Numbered from the stretch's first letter, positions 22,101 to 30,885 are shown. The stretch: DNA of 64,000 bases from Corallium rubrum (GCA_964035015.1 OZ036003.1:6953754-7017753); one strand, 5' to 3'. Translations and numbers: made by a program. The notes: a model not told the origin generated them from the letters alone.

Positions 22101-23440
22101 AAAGCATGTGTGCTAACCCCCCTTCTAAAGCTAAGTTTCTACTAAATAGTGGCATATGTTAAATTAACTGAAATGTTATTCTTAACTCTCTTTTTTCAGG
22201 TTCAACCCATTCAAACAGCGCGAAACGTAAAAAGCAACCAGCAACGTATAAAGGCTCATTCTCTGACCTCCTTTCAGTCGCTAAGTCGTTAGACAAGGCG
22301 CAAAAGTAAGTTTGTTCTTTTCTGATCACTCTATGGAAAAAACCGCACTTTTCAGCGTAGGGGCGCAACCTGCGCTTACGTTATTTTTAGAAACGCAAAC
22401 CAGGATGCTGCAAGAATCTCTACAGTGTAGTGTCGAAGGTTTCGTATGGTTTGTGGTATGTACGGTTTTCCGAGATGTCTTTTTTTGACGAGTAAAATCC
22501 TCTGGTGTTAGGCGGAGTAAAAAGATAAAGTTGACAATAACAACGCGCACGAAAGGGTAGTCTTGTTTCCAGGGCGCTGGTGAGAAGATGCGATGGGACA
22601 AGAGAACACGTGCACCATTGCAAAGGCTGGATTTTGGGGGAGCAACGTCTACATATTTTTCGACACATTCAGAACATTTTCTGGTGAGTTTAGCACGCTG
22701 GAAGGACTAAGGAACTCAGTATGAGTAATGAGGAATATGTTGTCTGCTTTTCATAGTTCGCTTGCACGGACTCAATGTTTTCAACTGGCGGGAAAATATT
22801 TTGTCACGTGATCTCCAGCCTTTGCCGGAGCGTTCTCTCGCCTAGCCTAGGTAACCACTAAAAACTTCTGCTTTCCTATTGGTTATAATTTTCGCGCGTT
22901 TCTATTGGCTATGAGTGAAATTGCAATCGTCATCAGGGGATTTAGTCGCGATGACGCGGAACAAGATTAGTGCTTACCTGGTCCATATTTCTTTTGAAAT
23001 TGGGCCAGGTACCAGGCTATCTCTCGCCTCGCGCATCTTCTTACGAACGCCCTGGGAACGAGGTTGACGAAAAGATTACTATGGTCTGACTCGGCACAGT
23101 GGATGTCAGAAACACTTGTGTAAACCATCATTGTCATTCGACTTTATTTAGAGGAAAACGCAAACGATGCGCGGACCGCGTTTCTCCCAGTTCGTCGATG
23201 GACAGCGAGTACGAGTTCGACCATTGCTCGGACTCCGAGGACGAAAACAACGACGCCATGGAAACGCTGATCAAAAACGACGGTCTCGAAGACAGCGGCT
23301 ACGGCGAAAAACTGTCGAAGACGAGCGACAAAAATGACGAGGACATTGTCGGCGCAGACGCGCTGCTTGAACTAGCGAGCAAAGCCTGTGCGATGCAGCC
23401 TCTGTCGGTAGCGAGCAGTGAGGCAAGCGACAGCAGCTGA
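15577..23440 (+). CDS. FoxN2/3: FoxN2/3 forkhead transcription factor (whole gene, 6 coding exons)
   Basis: Spliced CDS 15577-16161, 19969-20114, 20350-20387, 20748-20852, 22200-22305, 23152-23440. The exons total 1269 nt (422 codons plus stop) with every junction GT/AG and in phase. The product is a nuclear DNA-binding transcription factor. A conserved N-terminal LTNLNWL motif is followed by a forkhead domain at about residues 128-222 (starts [16 protein letters not shown]; recognition helix [16 protein letters not shown]; wing [13 protein letters not shown]). The acidic C-terminus has EDSGYG and ADALLELA, which resemble the DSGY and LLHLAG tail of vertebrate FOXN3. Vertebrate FOXN2 and FOXN3 derive from one ancestor, so FoxN2/3 is the safer name. 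The first ATG of the exon is used; its 5' UTR starts at the acceptor at 15546. Introns carry many foldback elements, two SINEs and a Penelope-like fragment. The length is near that of family members (about 430-490 residues). Confidence 0.95.
16274..16837. mobile_element. Foldback element in FoxN2/3 intron
   Basis: Outer ends CCATATTTTCTGGGTGATAA and its inverted copy CCGTATTTTCTGGGTGATAA. Inside, a second inverted repeat of about 105 bp (16459-16567 and 16625-16731) shares GGCGTTCCTTCATTTATA. Confidence 0.8.
16940..17110. repeat. Dispersed intron repeat, copy 1
   Basis: CATTGCTGTCT, AGAGTAAAATAATAAGGGGG and GCTCAGACA occur in the same order as at 19230-19440 and 45290-45430. A decayed interspersed repeat of unknown type. 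Confidence 0.5.
17236..17284 (-). ncRNA. Hammerhead-like motif with a 5 nt insertion
   Basis: CUGAUGA (complement of 17273-17279), stem II GGCCUG/CAGGCC, GAAA (complement of 17250-17253). A 5 nt insertion separates the cleavage region from the stem I strand AGCAA, so activity is doubtful. Confidence 0.45.
17394..17490 (-). pseudogene. C-terminal remnant of a Penelope-like protein
   Basis: Minus-strand frame [20 protein letters not shown] then RALFREHS and TGA (complement at 17394-17396). The same tail occurs at 25223-25330. The (R)E.IEIAKH-type tail lies at the end of the nuclease-like region in these elements; no catalytic domain is left. Confidence 0.6.
17532..17575 (+). ncRNA. Minimal hammerhead ribozyme-like motif
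   Basis: UUGCU-CUGAUGA (core 17537-17543), stem II GGCCUG-AGUCAA-CAGGCC, GAAA (17563-17566), GCUU, then AGCAA pairing with UUGCU as stem I. The cleavage triplet would be CUU. Stem III is a single pair, expected to need dimers. Confidence 0.55.
17696..17962 (+). mobile_element. 5S rRNA-derived SINE, copy 1
   Basis: GTTAAGCCCAGTTAAAGG and TTAGTACTTGGATGGGTGAC then CGCTTGGGAATG match the 3' half of 5S rRNA, including its internal promoter (box C region). A shared body follows (GTAGTTGATCTCTCCTGTGC, CCGGGTTCTCC). SINE3-like architecture. Confidence 0.85.
18131..18480 (+). pseudogene. BED/hAT-type zinc-finger N-terminal fragment
   Basis: ATG at 18131 opens a 164-codon frame whose first 115 or so codons look coding. 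It has C-x2-C (WCKVCSRNQ) and a later H-x3-H-x5-H ([12 protein letters not shown]), the layout of BED-like fingers at the start of hAT transposases and proteins derived from them. After about 18480 the frame turns AT-rich and hydrophobic, so the rest is missing. It lies in sense in the FoxN2/3 intron, between two 5S-SINE copies. A retained first exon of a domesticated gene is possible. Confidence 0.45.
18775..19045 (+). mobile_element. 5S rRNA-derived SINE, copy 2 (5'-truncated)
   Basis: Starts CTCTCATCCAAGGTTAAGCC, then is nearly identical to copy 1 to GTTGCAATTAGGC and ends AATAAAGTTATTAAAACC, which probably is the true 3' end. Confidence 0.85.
19230..19440. repeat. Dispersed intron repeat, copy 2
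   Basis: CATTGCTGCCT twice, AAAGTAATAAAACAAAGGGG and TGGCTGACTC. Same family as 16940-17110 and 45290-45430. Confidence 0.5.
19461..19912. mobile_element. Foldback element in FoxN2/3 intron
   Basis: Arms 19461-19680 and 19695-19912 are inverted copies (AAAGTGTCTATGAAATGCAA outside; GAGAATCTGATGCGTAGTTT inside). It ends about 55 bases before the forkhead-wing exon. Confidence 0.85.
19969..20114 (+). CDS. FoxN2/3: FoxN2/3 coding exon: forkhead wing
   Basis: Begins [15 protein letters not shown] and continues [15 protein letters not shown], the second half of the forkhead domain and the FOXN2/3-specific extension. Acceptor AG 19967-19968, donor GTAAGA at 20115. Enters in phase 0, leaves in phase 2. 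Confidence 0.95.
20350..20387 (+). CDS. FoxN2/3: FoxN2/3 small coding exon (38 nt)
   Basis: A 38 nt exon after a pyrimidine-rich acceptor (TTCCTTTAG), followed by donor GTAAGC at 20388. It encodes [12 protein letters not shown] and keeps the frame (phase 2 in, phase 1 out). It is supported by phase and splice sites rather than by a domain. Confidence 0.8.
20435..20620. mobile_element. Foldback hairpin, GTACTCTTATAAAGG family
   Basis: CATATGTACTCTTATAAAGG ... ACACGAAAGAAG, and the inverted copy to 20605. The same hairpin occurs twice in the palindrome at 52255-52985. Confidence 0.85.
20748..20852 (+). CDS. FoxN2/3: FoxN2/3 coding exon: Glu/Ala-rich segment
   Basis: Acceptor CATTTAG at 20741-20747, donor GTGTGT at 20853. 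Encodes [20 protein letters not shown] and an Ala/Met-rich tract; phase 1 in and out. An acidic DPEAEAEA segment after the DNA-binding domain fits the family layout. Confidence 0.85.
20930..21430. mobile_element. Dispersed repeat shared with 35890-36310
   Basis: TTTCTGAAATAGCATTTCCTGC-like segment, AAAGAGTTTTGAAGGATATA, CATAACATGCAAGGC and ATCATGACGACATG recur in inverted orientation near 36105-36270. Type unknown. Confidence 0.55.
21650..21815. mobile_element. Possible hAT-type MITE with G-rich interior
   Basis: Ends GCAGGGGGGATT and (inverted) TTGCAGGGCCGGAGCTAGGG; the interior has (GGGTG)n/(GGT)n. The CAGGG..GGAGC end is common in hAT-type elements. Target duplication not clear. Confidence 0.4.
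22200..22305 (+). CDS. FoxN2/3: FoxN2/3 coding exon: basic segment
   Basis: Acceptor TTTTTTCAG, donor GTAAGT at 22306. Encodes a Lys/Arg-rich patch (AKRKKQP), possibly a nuclear localisation signal, then [17 protein letters not shown]. Phase 1 in, phase 2 out. Confidence 0.85.
22770..23066. other. Intron sequence with short inverted repeats
   Basis: CTATTGGTTAT and CTATTGGCTAT boxes, and ACCTGGTCC..GGGCCAGGTACCAGG. Its end GCCCTGGGAACGAGGTTG resembles the end of the MITE at 40645-41163, so it may be a diverged relative. Confidence 0.35.
23152..23440 (+). CDS. FoxN2/3: FoxN2/3 last coding exon
   Basis: Acceptor TTTATTTAG, then GKRKRCADR, a Ser/Asp/Glu-rich stretch, the EDSGYG motif, [11 protein letters not shown] and stop TGA at 23438. 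The last exon is more GC-rich than its surroundings, as expected for coding sequence here. I saw no clear AATAAA in the first 600 bases downstream. Confidence 0.92.
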
Positions 23441-23729
23441 AACGTGGCTCCCCGACCCCATCGTCAGTTCTAGCTGTAGTGGAACCCAGTCTCCTTATCC
23501 CGACGAGCCGAGGTCTGTACGCGTTGCCGCGGCTGGTTAGAATCGGTTTGGCGAAATTTTCAGAAATTTGTGGAATCTTTTCGCACGGAACAAGTCCGGA
23601 TTGCGAGCTTTGACGTGAACTGCTCTGCCATGTTGCCTAAAGTTCCAGTCCATATATGTATATATATATATATAAGTTCGCGGTAGCTTCTAGCTTCTAT
23701 GGCTACTGGCTACACTACTATGGAACTTA

Positions 23730-23870
23730 AAGAGCGACGACGGCGTAATTCGCCAGTAGGCGCCATCTTGAATTCGCAGGATATAGTAGTGTTCTATCCA
23801 GTGGAGACCCAATGTGTTATAAACACTTTCTTAGCTACAATGTTTAAATATCAGAGAGATTTTAACGTTA
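23730..23870. mobile_element. Left arm of a GGCGCCATCTTGAATTC foldback MITE
   Basis: Same family as the complete element at 34772-35204. The matching centre (24830-24893) and right arm (25382-25650) lie about 1 kb further on, separated by later insertions. Confidence 0.65.
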
Positions 23871-24106
23871 CTCTGACTTTAAAAGCTTTTGAACGCAATT
23901 TGAAAAGTTACTGTTCATGACCCAACGTTTCGACCGGCTTCGATCTACACTGTAATGTTTTAAGCAAGGTCTCATATTTATACTCTCACATAGAAACAAT
24001 GATGACGTTATCTGTCAACAAGGTGCAAACAGGCTTTCGGTGGTAATAGACGTCGAATTTTCCCAAACTCTCTCACGTGTTTGCATCAGGTCATATCAGT
24101 GATGGA

Positions 24107-24567
24107 GTTCACACGTAAAAACGCACAACATGTTCACGGTTGTCAACAGGCGTGAACAATGTTGTGCTGTGTTGCTCGCCGTGAACAAGTTGTCAACAAG
24201 TTGTTCACTTATGGTTCGAACAACTTGTTCACGGATAAATCAACAGTCATGAACAAATTGTTCTAACAGCACATTTTGTATAGCCAACAACGTTGTTCGC
24301 ACATGATAAAACATGTTGTAACAGCATGACGAAATAACAACGATGAACAATGTTACAACACTGGTGAAAATGGTTGATGTATCAACACGTTCTTCGGTTG
24401 TTACAACATGCGTGAACAACGGTTGTCGTTTCGTCAAGCAGTAACAACTTGTTGAAACAATGATGAACAATGCTGTTCATTTATCAATGTTGTTCACATA
24501 TATCAACAAGTTGTTACAGCATTGTTTAGGCAACAATTCTGTAACAACTTACGAGATTTTTACGCGT
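24107..24567. mobile_element. Element made of CAACAAGTTGTTCACG-type palindromic units
   Basis: About fifteen short palindromes built from TTGTTCACG, CAACAACTTGTT and TGAACAATGTTG. Ends ACACGTAAAAACGC and (inverted) ACACGCGTAAAAATC. Probably a non-autonomous DNA transposon; it splits the 23730-25650 MITE. Confidence 0.65.
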
Positions 24568-24966
24568 GTAGTATCTTTGGCCTGTCGATTGAATGTATTG
24601 AATCACTCGATCAATCACCAGATCAATCTCTGGCAGACATGTAGGTCTGAAGTACGTCTTAGTCCTCTACGCAGTCTCGAGTCTTATCTGGGAAAATAGA
24701 CCGCGCAGGAGACTGAAACTATACGTATACTTCGGGCCTACATGTCTGCCATGTTTGGCTTCAATCCTTGCCTGGTCGATGACTAGAGGATATCACTGCA
24801 GTTATATAGAGCTCATTTGGCCATACAAACACGGGCAGCTATTTTCTATTATGTAAAAGCAATAATGCACGGACGTATAAGGATACAATAATTAATTCTT
24901 TGAAAGTTTTCATGGCGATAAAGTAATATAAATAAGTTTTGTGGAAACACCACGTAAAATATTTCT

Positions 24967-25010
24967 TTGCTAAGCTTTCGGCCTGTTGACTCAGGCCTTC
25001 GTCAGAGCAA
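24967..25010 (-). ncRNA. Minimal hammerhead ribozyme-like motif
   Basis: Minus strand UUGCU-CUGACGA, stem II GGCCUG-AGUCAA-CAGGCC, GAAA, GCUU and AGCAA. All required core bases are present (position 7 is C, which is tolerated) and stem I is intact. Confidence 0.55.
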
Positions 25011-25222
25011 TGACAACAAGTTGTTGGCTCACGTCATTTATAAACTAAGCAACTGATCAATTAAATCACGTAAGAAATATTAAATCACGTAATCCTACAT
25101 TGGATCTTATTAAAAAATTTTGTATTTTATTATTTATACTATACATTAATAGGTTTAAAGAAGTTCAATCACGTAAGAATACAATGGCGTATCACGTTAA
25201 TTTTATTAATTAGAAAACAAAA

Positions 25223-25330
25223 TCAAGAGTGTTCTCCGAATAGGGCACACCACGTGCTGTTCAATGGCTGTCCTTTCTGAGAAATAGTTCGATGTTTTGC
25301 AATCTCAATAAACTCCCTTGTTCTTCGCGT
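25223..25330 (-). pseudogene. C-terminal remnant of a Penelope-like protein
   Basis: Minus-strand REFIEIAKHRTISQKGQPLN then STWCALFGEHS and stop TGA (complement of 25223-25225). About 80% identical to the remnant in the 17 kb copy, with substitutions that keep the frame. Confidence 0.6.
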
Positions 25331-25381
25331 GAGCCAACAACTTGTTGTCATTTACGTGGTGTTTTCACAAAACTTATTTAT

Positions 25382-25650
25382 GATACAATAATTGTCAAAG
25401 ATATTATTTATCATATCATTAATAGTCTATTTTATATGTTCCGAAATTGTTGCTTATACCAATATCACAACGATTACAACGATCGTATTTAGACATTGTT
25501 GAAGCGAAAGTGTTTATAAAGATAAATTAAACGCATTGTGTCTCCACACTAAACAATCACTTCTTTAATGGAGCTGATTACTTGGATAAACCAGATTGCA
25601 TTACGAATTCAAGATGGCGTCGTTGCTATAATCGCCTTTTTCGTACCATT
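25382..25650. mobile_element. Right arm of the GGCGCCATCTTGAATTC foldback MITE
   Basis: ATTACGAATTCAAGATGGCG at the end and GACATTGTTG..GAAAGTGTTTATAAAG match the right arm of 34772-35204. Confidence 0.7.
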
Positions 25651-26016
25651 TCCGGTCTTAACATTGCTTCTATTTCTAAGAAGCTAGATGTACGCCAGTA
25701 AATGGAACAGCGGAATGAAAACTTGATTTTGAAATCTGGATTCCCATTTACTGGACACCGACTCACTACAATAGAGAAAATAGCAATTTGTTCGGAATTT
25801 TACCTTAATTTTTCTAGGTCGGAATATATGGAAACTAATATGAACACTCAAATAGATCTGCTACAATGCACAACACAAATATAACAGAGACACGTTGGGT
25901 AACGACGACAATATTCATATTTAACTAGAATTTAGTTCGGGAGGAGGATGTTGTTTTCACAGCAAGTTGACCAACGCTCGCCTTGTACCGAGGGTCGTAG
26001 AGTAGACGCTGGGTAC

Positions 26017-26975
26017 AAGGTTGGACCATTGAACTCTAAAAAGACTGGAACGATAGCTCGGGGGAATTTTGAAGCCGGTGGCCAGTCCCTTTGCAGGTAG
26101 CTCCCATGCTTCAAGTTACTTAATTTTCATCCTGCCATATATTTTGTTTCGGACGATAACAAATTACTCCAAAACAACGGATTGAAATACATTATTTTAC
26201 ACGTGTTTTTAGAAATAGCATTGGCTTCAATTTGATGTATAGTATAAGTGTCCTCGTTATGTTAAACTTTTGTTTAAGACTTTTGTAAAATGTGGTAAAT
26301 GTTCGGCCATATTTCGTTGGGAATTAACACTAAGAAACTTGTAGTTTTTTTGAGCTGAAATACTTAACGCTGAACGTTGGGCTGTATACGAAACTGAAGC
26401 TATTGAAAAATGCTGTTTGGTATAGAAATTTCAAGACTTTAGTTAAAAGGGAAATATTTAAAAAATAGATAAACAACTGCCATTTTGTTTGCCGAACGTT
26501 ACAAAATGGCAGTTGTTTTTATATTTTTTAATTATTTCCCTTTTAGCTAAACTCTTGAAGTTTCTATACCAAATAGCATTTTTCAATAGCTTCAGTTTCA
26601 TATACGGCCCAACGTTCAGCGTTAAGTATTTCAGCTCAAAACTCAGAAAAACTACAAGTTTCTTAGTGTTAATTCCCAACGAAATATGGCCGAACATTTA
26701 CCACATTTTAAAAAGTTTAACATAACGAGGAAACTTATGCTATACATCAAATTGAAGCCAATGCTATTTCTAAAAACATACGTACACAATGTATTTCAAC
26801 TATTCGTTGTTTTGGAATAATTTGTTATCGTCCCAAACAAAATATATGGCAGGATGAAAATTAAGTAACTTGAAGCACGGAAGCTACCCACTGGCTTCAA
26901 AATCAACCCCACCCTCACCCCCCACCCCCACCCCCCGAGTTATCGTTCCAGTCGTTTTAGCGTTCAATTTAAATA
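26017..26975. mobile_element. 0.96 kb palindrome
   Basis: Arms of about 470 bp (26017-26488 and 26501-26975) pair along their whole length with a 12-base loop at 26489-26500; the innermost 15 bp (CAACTGCCATTTTGT) are perfect. Outer landmarks: GGAACGATAGCTCGG against CCGAGTTATCGTTCC. No ORF of note. Confidence 0.88.
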
Positions 26976-27432
26976 GAGCAGAAAAAAACAGTTAATAAGT
27001 TATTTTGCCGTTTTTGATTTAGTCAAATAGTTCCTGACATATTGGCTTCTGAACATGCCAATTCTCAAAAATTTCCGTCGTTCATTTTAACTCCTTGGTG
27101 GTCTGGGACTCAGGAACGAGTCAATCCAAAACAACTATATTTCGGCTTATTGATTCACAAAAACACATATATTTGCTGAAAAATCGAAATGTCGAGCTCA
27201 CGCCCGTTTTCCAGTACGCACGAGAGTTCCAGCTAAGAAGACAGTCGGCTTAGGTTCCTGAATCCCAAGCCCCCATGCTTAAAAATGAACGACGGAAATT
27301 TTTGGCGAAAAGCCGAAATTGGCATGTTTAAGGACTTATACCTCAGAAACTATTAAAGTAAATCAAAAACGGCAAAATAACTTATTAACTAACTTTTTTT
27401 GCTCTATTCAAATACGTTAAAACCCCACAAGT
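26945..27432. mobile_element. Second palindromic element, overlapping the first
   Basis: Arms 26945-27092 and 27290-27432 share AATAAGTTATTTTGCCGTTT and AAATTTCCGTCGTTCATTTT. The left arm overlaps the right end of the 26017-26975 palindrome. Confidence 0.75.
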
Positions 27433-27534
27433 GATATGAGCACTTTAAGATAAGGAGAATGAAGCTCACTGGTTGGGTTTGACTGTCACTGTTGACACTG
27501 GCCGTGCCTGCAAACAGACTTCATTTTCTATGTT

Positions 27535-27715
27535 AGTAATATACAGTGTTTTCAGCTTGAGTTAGTAAAGTCTTTTTGGGTTTTTTTGCTGTACAAGCTG
27601 AACTCAGAGAGAAAATCTGAGCTCCAGATGGGACTCGAACCCACAACCTTCCGAATGCCAGCTGGACGCTCTCACCATTGGGCCACTGGAACTCAGATGG
27701 TAGATCAAGGTTGTT
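27535..27715 (-). mobile_element. tRNA-derived SINE, family B
   Basis: On the minus strand TGGCCCAATGGTGAGAGC (box A) and GGTTCGAGTCC (canonical box B) form a good tRNA-like head. The body contains CTCTGAGTTCAGCTTGTACA. Other copies at 28085-28540 and 40565-41270. Confidence 0.82.
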
Positions 27716-28084
27716 TTCGATATTTATATGCCTGGGAACTACAATCATGGCCATAAATAATTGGGACAGCAGTGCAAATGAAGAGTCTGGTAGCCTCGCA
27801 CAAGAAAAACTATAATATATCGCCCGAATCTTTACCTTCAATCTCTCCCCTCCCTCCTCCATCAATGTTGTTTCATTCTATACTTGGTGTGATATAACGA
27901 CGAAAGAGCAATATAGAATGGCAACATTGAAGGGGGGAAGGGGGGCAACTTCAAATGCGTAGTGGTTTTTACGAACTGTCCTAGGGTTTTTGGCCATGAT
28001 TGTAGTCAATCCGTACGTGTGTCACAAATACTTGTTGGGCTACAAGTCGCATTGTGTCAGTTTATTTTCAGTAAATGTTTTTCT

Positions 28085-28179
28085 ATGTTAGTGGTGTTTT
28101 CAGCTTGAGTTGGTAAACAACCTCGGTCTATCATCCGGCTGGCATTCGGAAGGTTGTGGGTTCGAGTCCCGTCTGGAGC
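28085..28179 (+). mobile_element. tRNA-derived SINE, family B, left part
   Basis: GGCATTCGGAAGGTTGTGGG and TTCGAGTCCCGTCTGGAGC. The body continues at 28485-28540 after a 298 bp insertion. The bases before the head differ from the other copies. Confidence 0.75.
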
Positions 28180-28477
28180 CATAGTCAATCGAGATATGGT
28201 CTGGAAACTCAGCTAAAGCCTTTGGTCTATCTTTTTGTTCGCCTTTATGCAGTTTTGTGCACGGTGCACGGTCACTGAACACATTGTATTTTAGTATAAT
28301 GAACGAATTGTCCAATAGCAACGTTTCAGTTCAATCACTCAACCGTGCTATTTAAATATTAATAAACCTAATACAAAGGATGTGCACGGTGTAAGGTACG
28401 GTTCAACATAAAATCACAGCTCATTATAGGCGCTTTGAAGTTTGCCGAGTTTCCAGACCATATCTCGATTGACTATG
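28180..28477. mobile_element. Foldback element inserted in SINE B
   Basis: Terminal inverted repeat CATAGTCAATCGAGATATGG extends to 31 bp; flanked by the duplication CTGGAGC (28173-28179, 28478-28484). A relative with further insertions lies at 53620-54465. Confidence 0.82.
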
Positions 28478-29039
28478 CTGGAGCTCAGAGTTTTTCTCTG
28501 AGTTTAACTCGCGACAGCTTGTGGAGCAAAAACAAAAACGAAAAGACTTCATTTTATCAGCGGTTGGTGTATAGATTCGACCGTTCGTGAAATATTCTGT
28601 TTGTTGGCATTATCAGTCAAATTTAGTCAAACTCGACGATAAACATGTTGGTCTAATATGCTTGCTCGTTGGTCTATTTTTTATATTACAAAATTCTTAG
28701 ATATATATATTTATCTCGAAGTGAGCAACATGACTCATTCCAATAAAATGAATTTATCAATGCGTTTGAATATAGTGATTTCTTTTAGACAGTTAACTAT
28801 TAAAATGCCTATGAAGCGAAAATAAATTTGTCTTATTTGAAAGAACACTTAAAATGGTAGAGTTGGACGACGAGATGTTTTTGCTAAGAGAACTACTGTA
28901 GGAGTAAGACAGGGCAAATCTTTGGGCGTGGTCGGTGACGTAGTTGACCGCGCACGTGTGCGTCAAGAAGACAAATAAAACGAAAGTGACGGAGAAGAGG
29001 GTTTTCATATTTTCTCCGTTCTTGTCGGGCGGGAAAGCT

Positions 29040-29403
29040 AACTGGTTGATCCTGCCAGTAACATGCTTGTCTCAAAGATTAAGCCATGCACGTTTAAGTA
29101 CGAGCACTTGTACTGTGAAACTGCGAATGGCTCATTAAATCAGTTATCGTTTATTTGATTGTACCTTTGCTACTTGGATAACCGTAGCAATTCTAGAGCT
29201 ATAATACATGCGAAAAGTCCCGACTTCTGGAAGGGATGCATTGATTAGATTTAAAACCGATGCGGGTGTACGCCTGGTTTGTTGGTGATTCTAAATAACT
29301 GTGGGAATCGCATGGCCTTTGCGCCGGCAATGTTTCATTCAAATTTCTGCCCTATCAACTGTCGATGGTAATATAGCGGCTTACCAATGGTTGCAACGGG
29401 TGA
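29040..29403 (+). pseudogene. 18S rRNA 5' fragment (pseudogene)
   Basis: Starts at the conserved ACTGGTTGATCCTGCCAGTA and follows 18S rRNA for about 365 bases (GAAACTGCGAATGGCTCATT, TTTCTGCCCTATCAACTGTC), then stops at CAACGGGTGA. Short deletions and many substitutions at invariant sites (for example TAACATGC for the universal TAGTCATATGC) show it is not functional. Confidence 0.92.
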
Positions 29404-29757
29404 TTTGAACATATTTTGAAGTTTTTCGTTTCCTTGTTTCGTTCTTGAGATATATCAGTTTGTTTGATGTAAATGTCACATGTCGCGACATATTTTGCTA
29501 TTGTCAAATATAATCACTTGAAAATCTACATGTTTAGTGTTCTGGGCGAAACACACGCACATGTTTCCCTCCAATTATTTTGGTTTGATAATAGATCGTT
29601 TTCATCTGACGTCACGGCGGCCATATTGGTGTACCAAAACAATGAAATGGCGACCATATTGGTGTACGGTATGGGAATTAGCTCTTTCTTATTCAAATAT
29701 GTCGTATTGTTTCACCACCCCAATGGGGCAACCGATCACGTGAGTGAAAACGATCTA

Positions 29758-30409
29758 CAGGGTGTATCAAAAAAAAGGCTACCCTTAGAGAATATAATTA
29801 ACATTCTTTTCAAATAACCTATTGTATATTGACAGCCCTGTGGTCAGTTGAACCATTTTTAATCGAACTGATATGAATATAATTAACATTTTTATTTCAG
29901 TTATGCTCCTTCATACGTTTAGAAGTTATCGTAATTTCCCAGGTGTATACGACCATTTGTTTTTTACGCATCCGTGACTTCAGAGGTGTCCAGGGCTGTC
30001 AATATACAATAGGTTATTTGAAAAGAATGTTAATTATATTTTCTAAATACAGGGTGTATTTAGAGGGTGTATCAAAAAAAAGGCCACCCTGTACAGGGTG
30101 TATCAAAAAAAAGGCTACCCTTAGAAAATATAATTAACATTCTTTTCAAATAACCTATTGTATATTGACAGCCCTGGACACCTCTGAAGTCACGGATGCG
30201 TAAAAAACAAATGGTCGTATACACCTGGGAAATTACGATAACTTCTAAACGTATGAAGGAGCATAACTGAAATAAAAATGTTAATTATATTCATATCAGT
30301 TCGATTAAAAATGGTTCAACTGACCACAGGGCTGTCAATATACAATAGGTTATTTGAAAAGAATGTTAATTATATTTTCTAAGGGTAGCCTTTTTTTTGA
30401 TACACCCTG
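29758..30409. mobile_element. Two inverted MITE copies forming a 0.65 kb palindrome
   Basis: Each copy (about 29758-30050 and 30095-30409) has ends CAGGGTGTATCAAAAAAAAG; the two are head to head and nearly identical in inverted orientation. TA at 29756-29757 and 30410-30411. The centre holds scrambled copies of the terminal repeat. Confidence 0.88.
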
Positions 30410-30885
30410 TATAGCAAAGTCTATAACTTTTCTCAATTATGCATATGTGACGTTAAAATGTTTAATTTGCATATCAAACAAACTGAAATATCTCAAGAAC
30501 GAAACAAGGAAACGAAAAACTGGGAAAGATGTTACTCTATCATTTTAAGTGTTCTTTCAAATAAGACAGACTTAATTTTCGTGTCATAGGCACTATAAAA
30601 AGCGACGCACAATAGTACCGAATCTTGTGTTCGCACATGCAACACTACTGAGGGATCCGTTTTTATCTCGCGCCGTTTAGGAATCGTTTTCAAATCTCTC
30701 CAGAGTGACGTTTTCATAATTTTGATCCAGTTGTACCATGTGAATGCAACGACGTTCTGAGACGTTTTAGCACTGCTTTTAACTCACTAGGACCTCTGGT
30801 TGAAGACGCCGTTTCTTTGATCGCTCCGAACCAAAGAAGAATGACCCGCTTGGCTCCAAAATCTGTACGGGGGGTGAATCTGTTA

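Larger units (their letters stand above)
24894..25381 (-). mobile_element. Penelope-like element fragment, second copy
   Basis: Flanked by the 12 bp duplication GATACAATAATT (24882-24893, 25382-25393) and starts at the same base as the 17163 copy (AATTCTTTGA). It has a conserved 3' UTR, protein tail and hammerhead motif, a roughly 95 bp extra block near 25078-25172, and a shortened inverted end. It sits in the centre of a foldback MITE. Confidence 0.75.
28797..30597. mobile_element. Composite foldback: outer arms with 18S fragment and palindrome inside
   Basis: Outer arms CTATGAAGCGAAAAT...GAAAGAACACTTAAAAT (28803-28857) and the inverted copy at 30540-30597; second arms at 29417-29470 and 30476-30525 (TTTCGTTTCCTTGTTTCGTT). 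Related copies without the cargo: 32835-33055 and 59700-59935. Confidence 0.65.

Noticed and set aside
28793-29008. Minus-strand ORF with a signal-peptide-like start (MKTLFSVTFVLFVFL)
   Set aside because: It overlaps the arm of a dispersed foldback family and has no domain; the hydrophobic start is likely chance.
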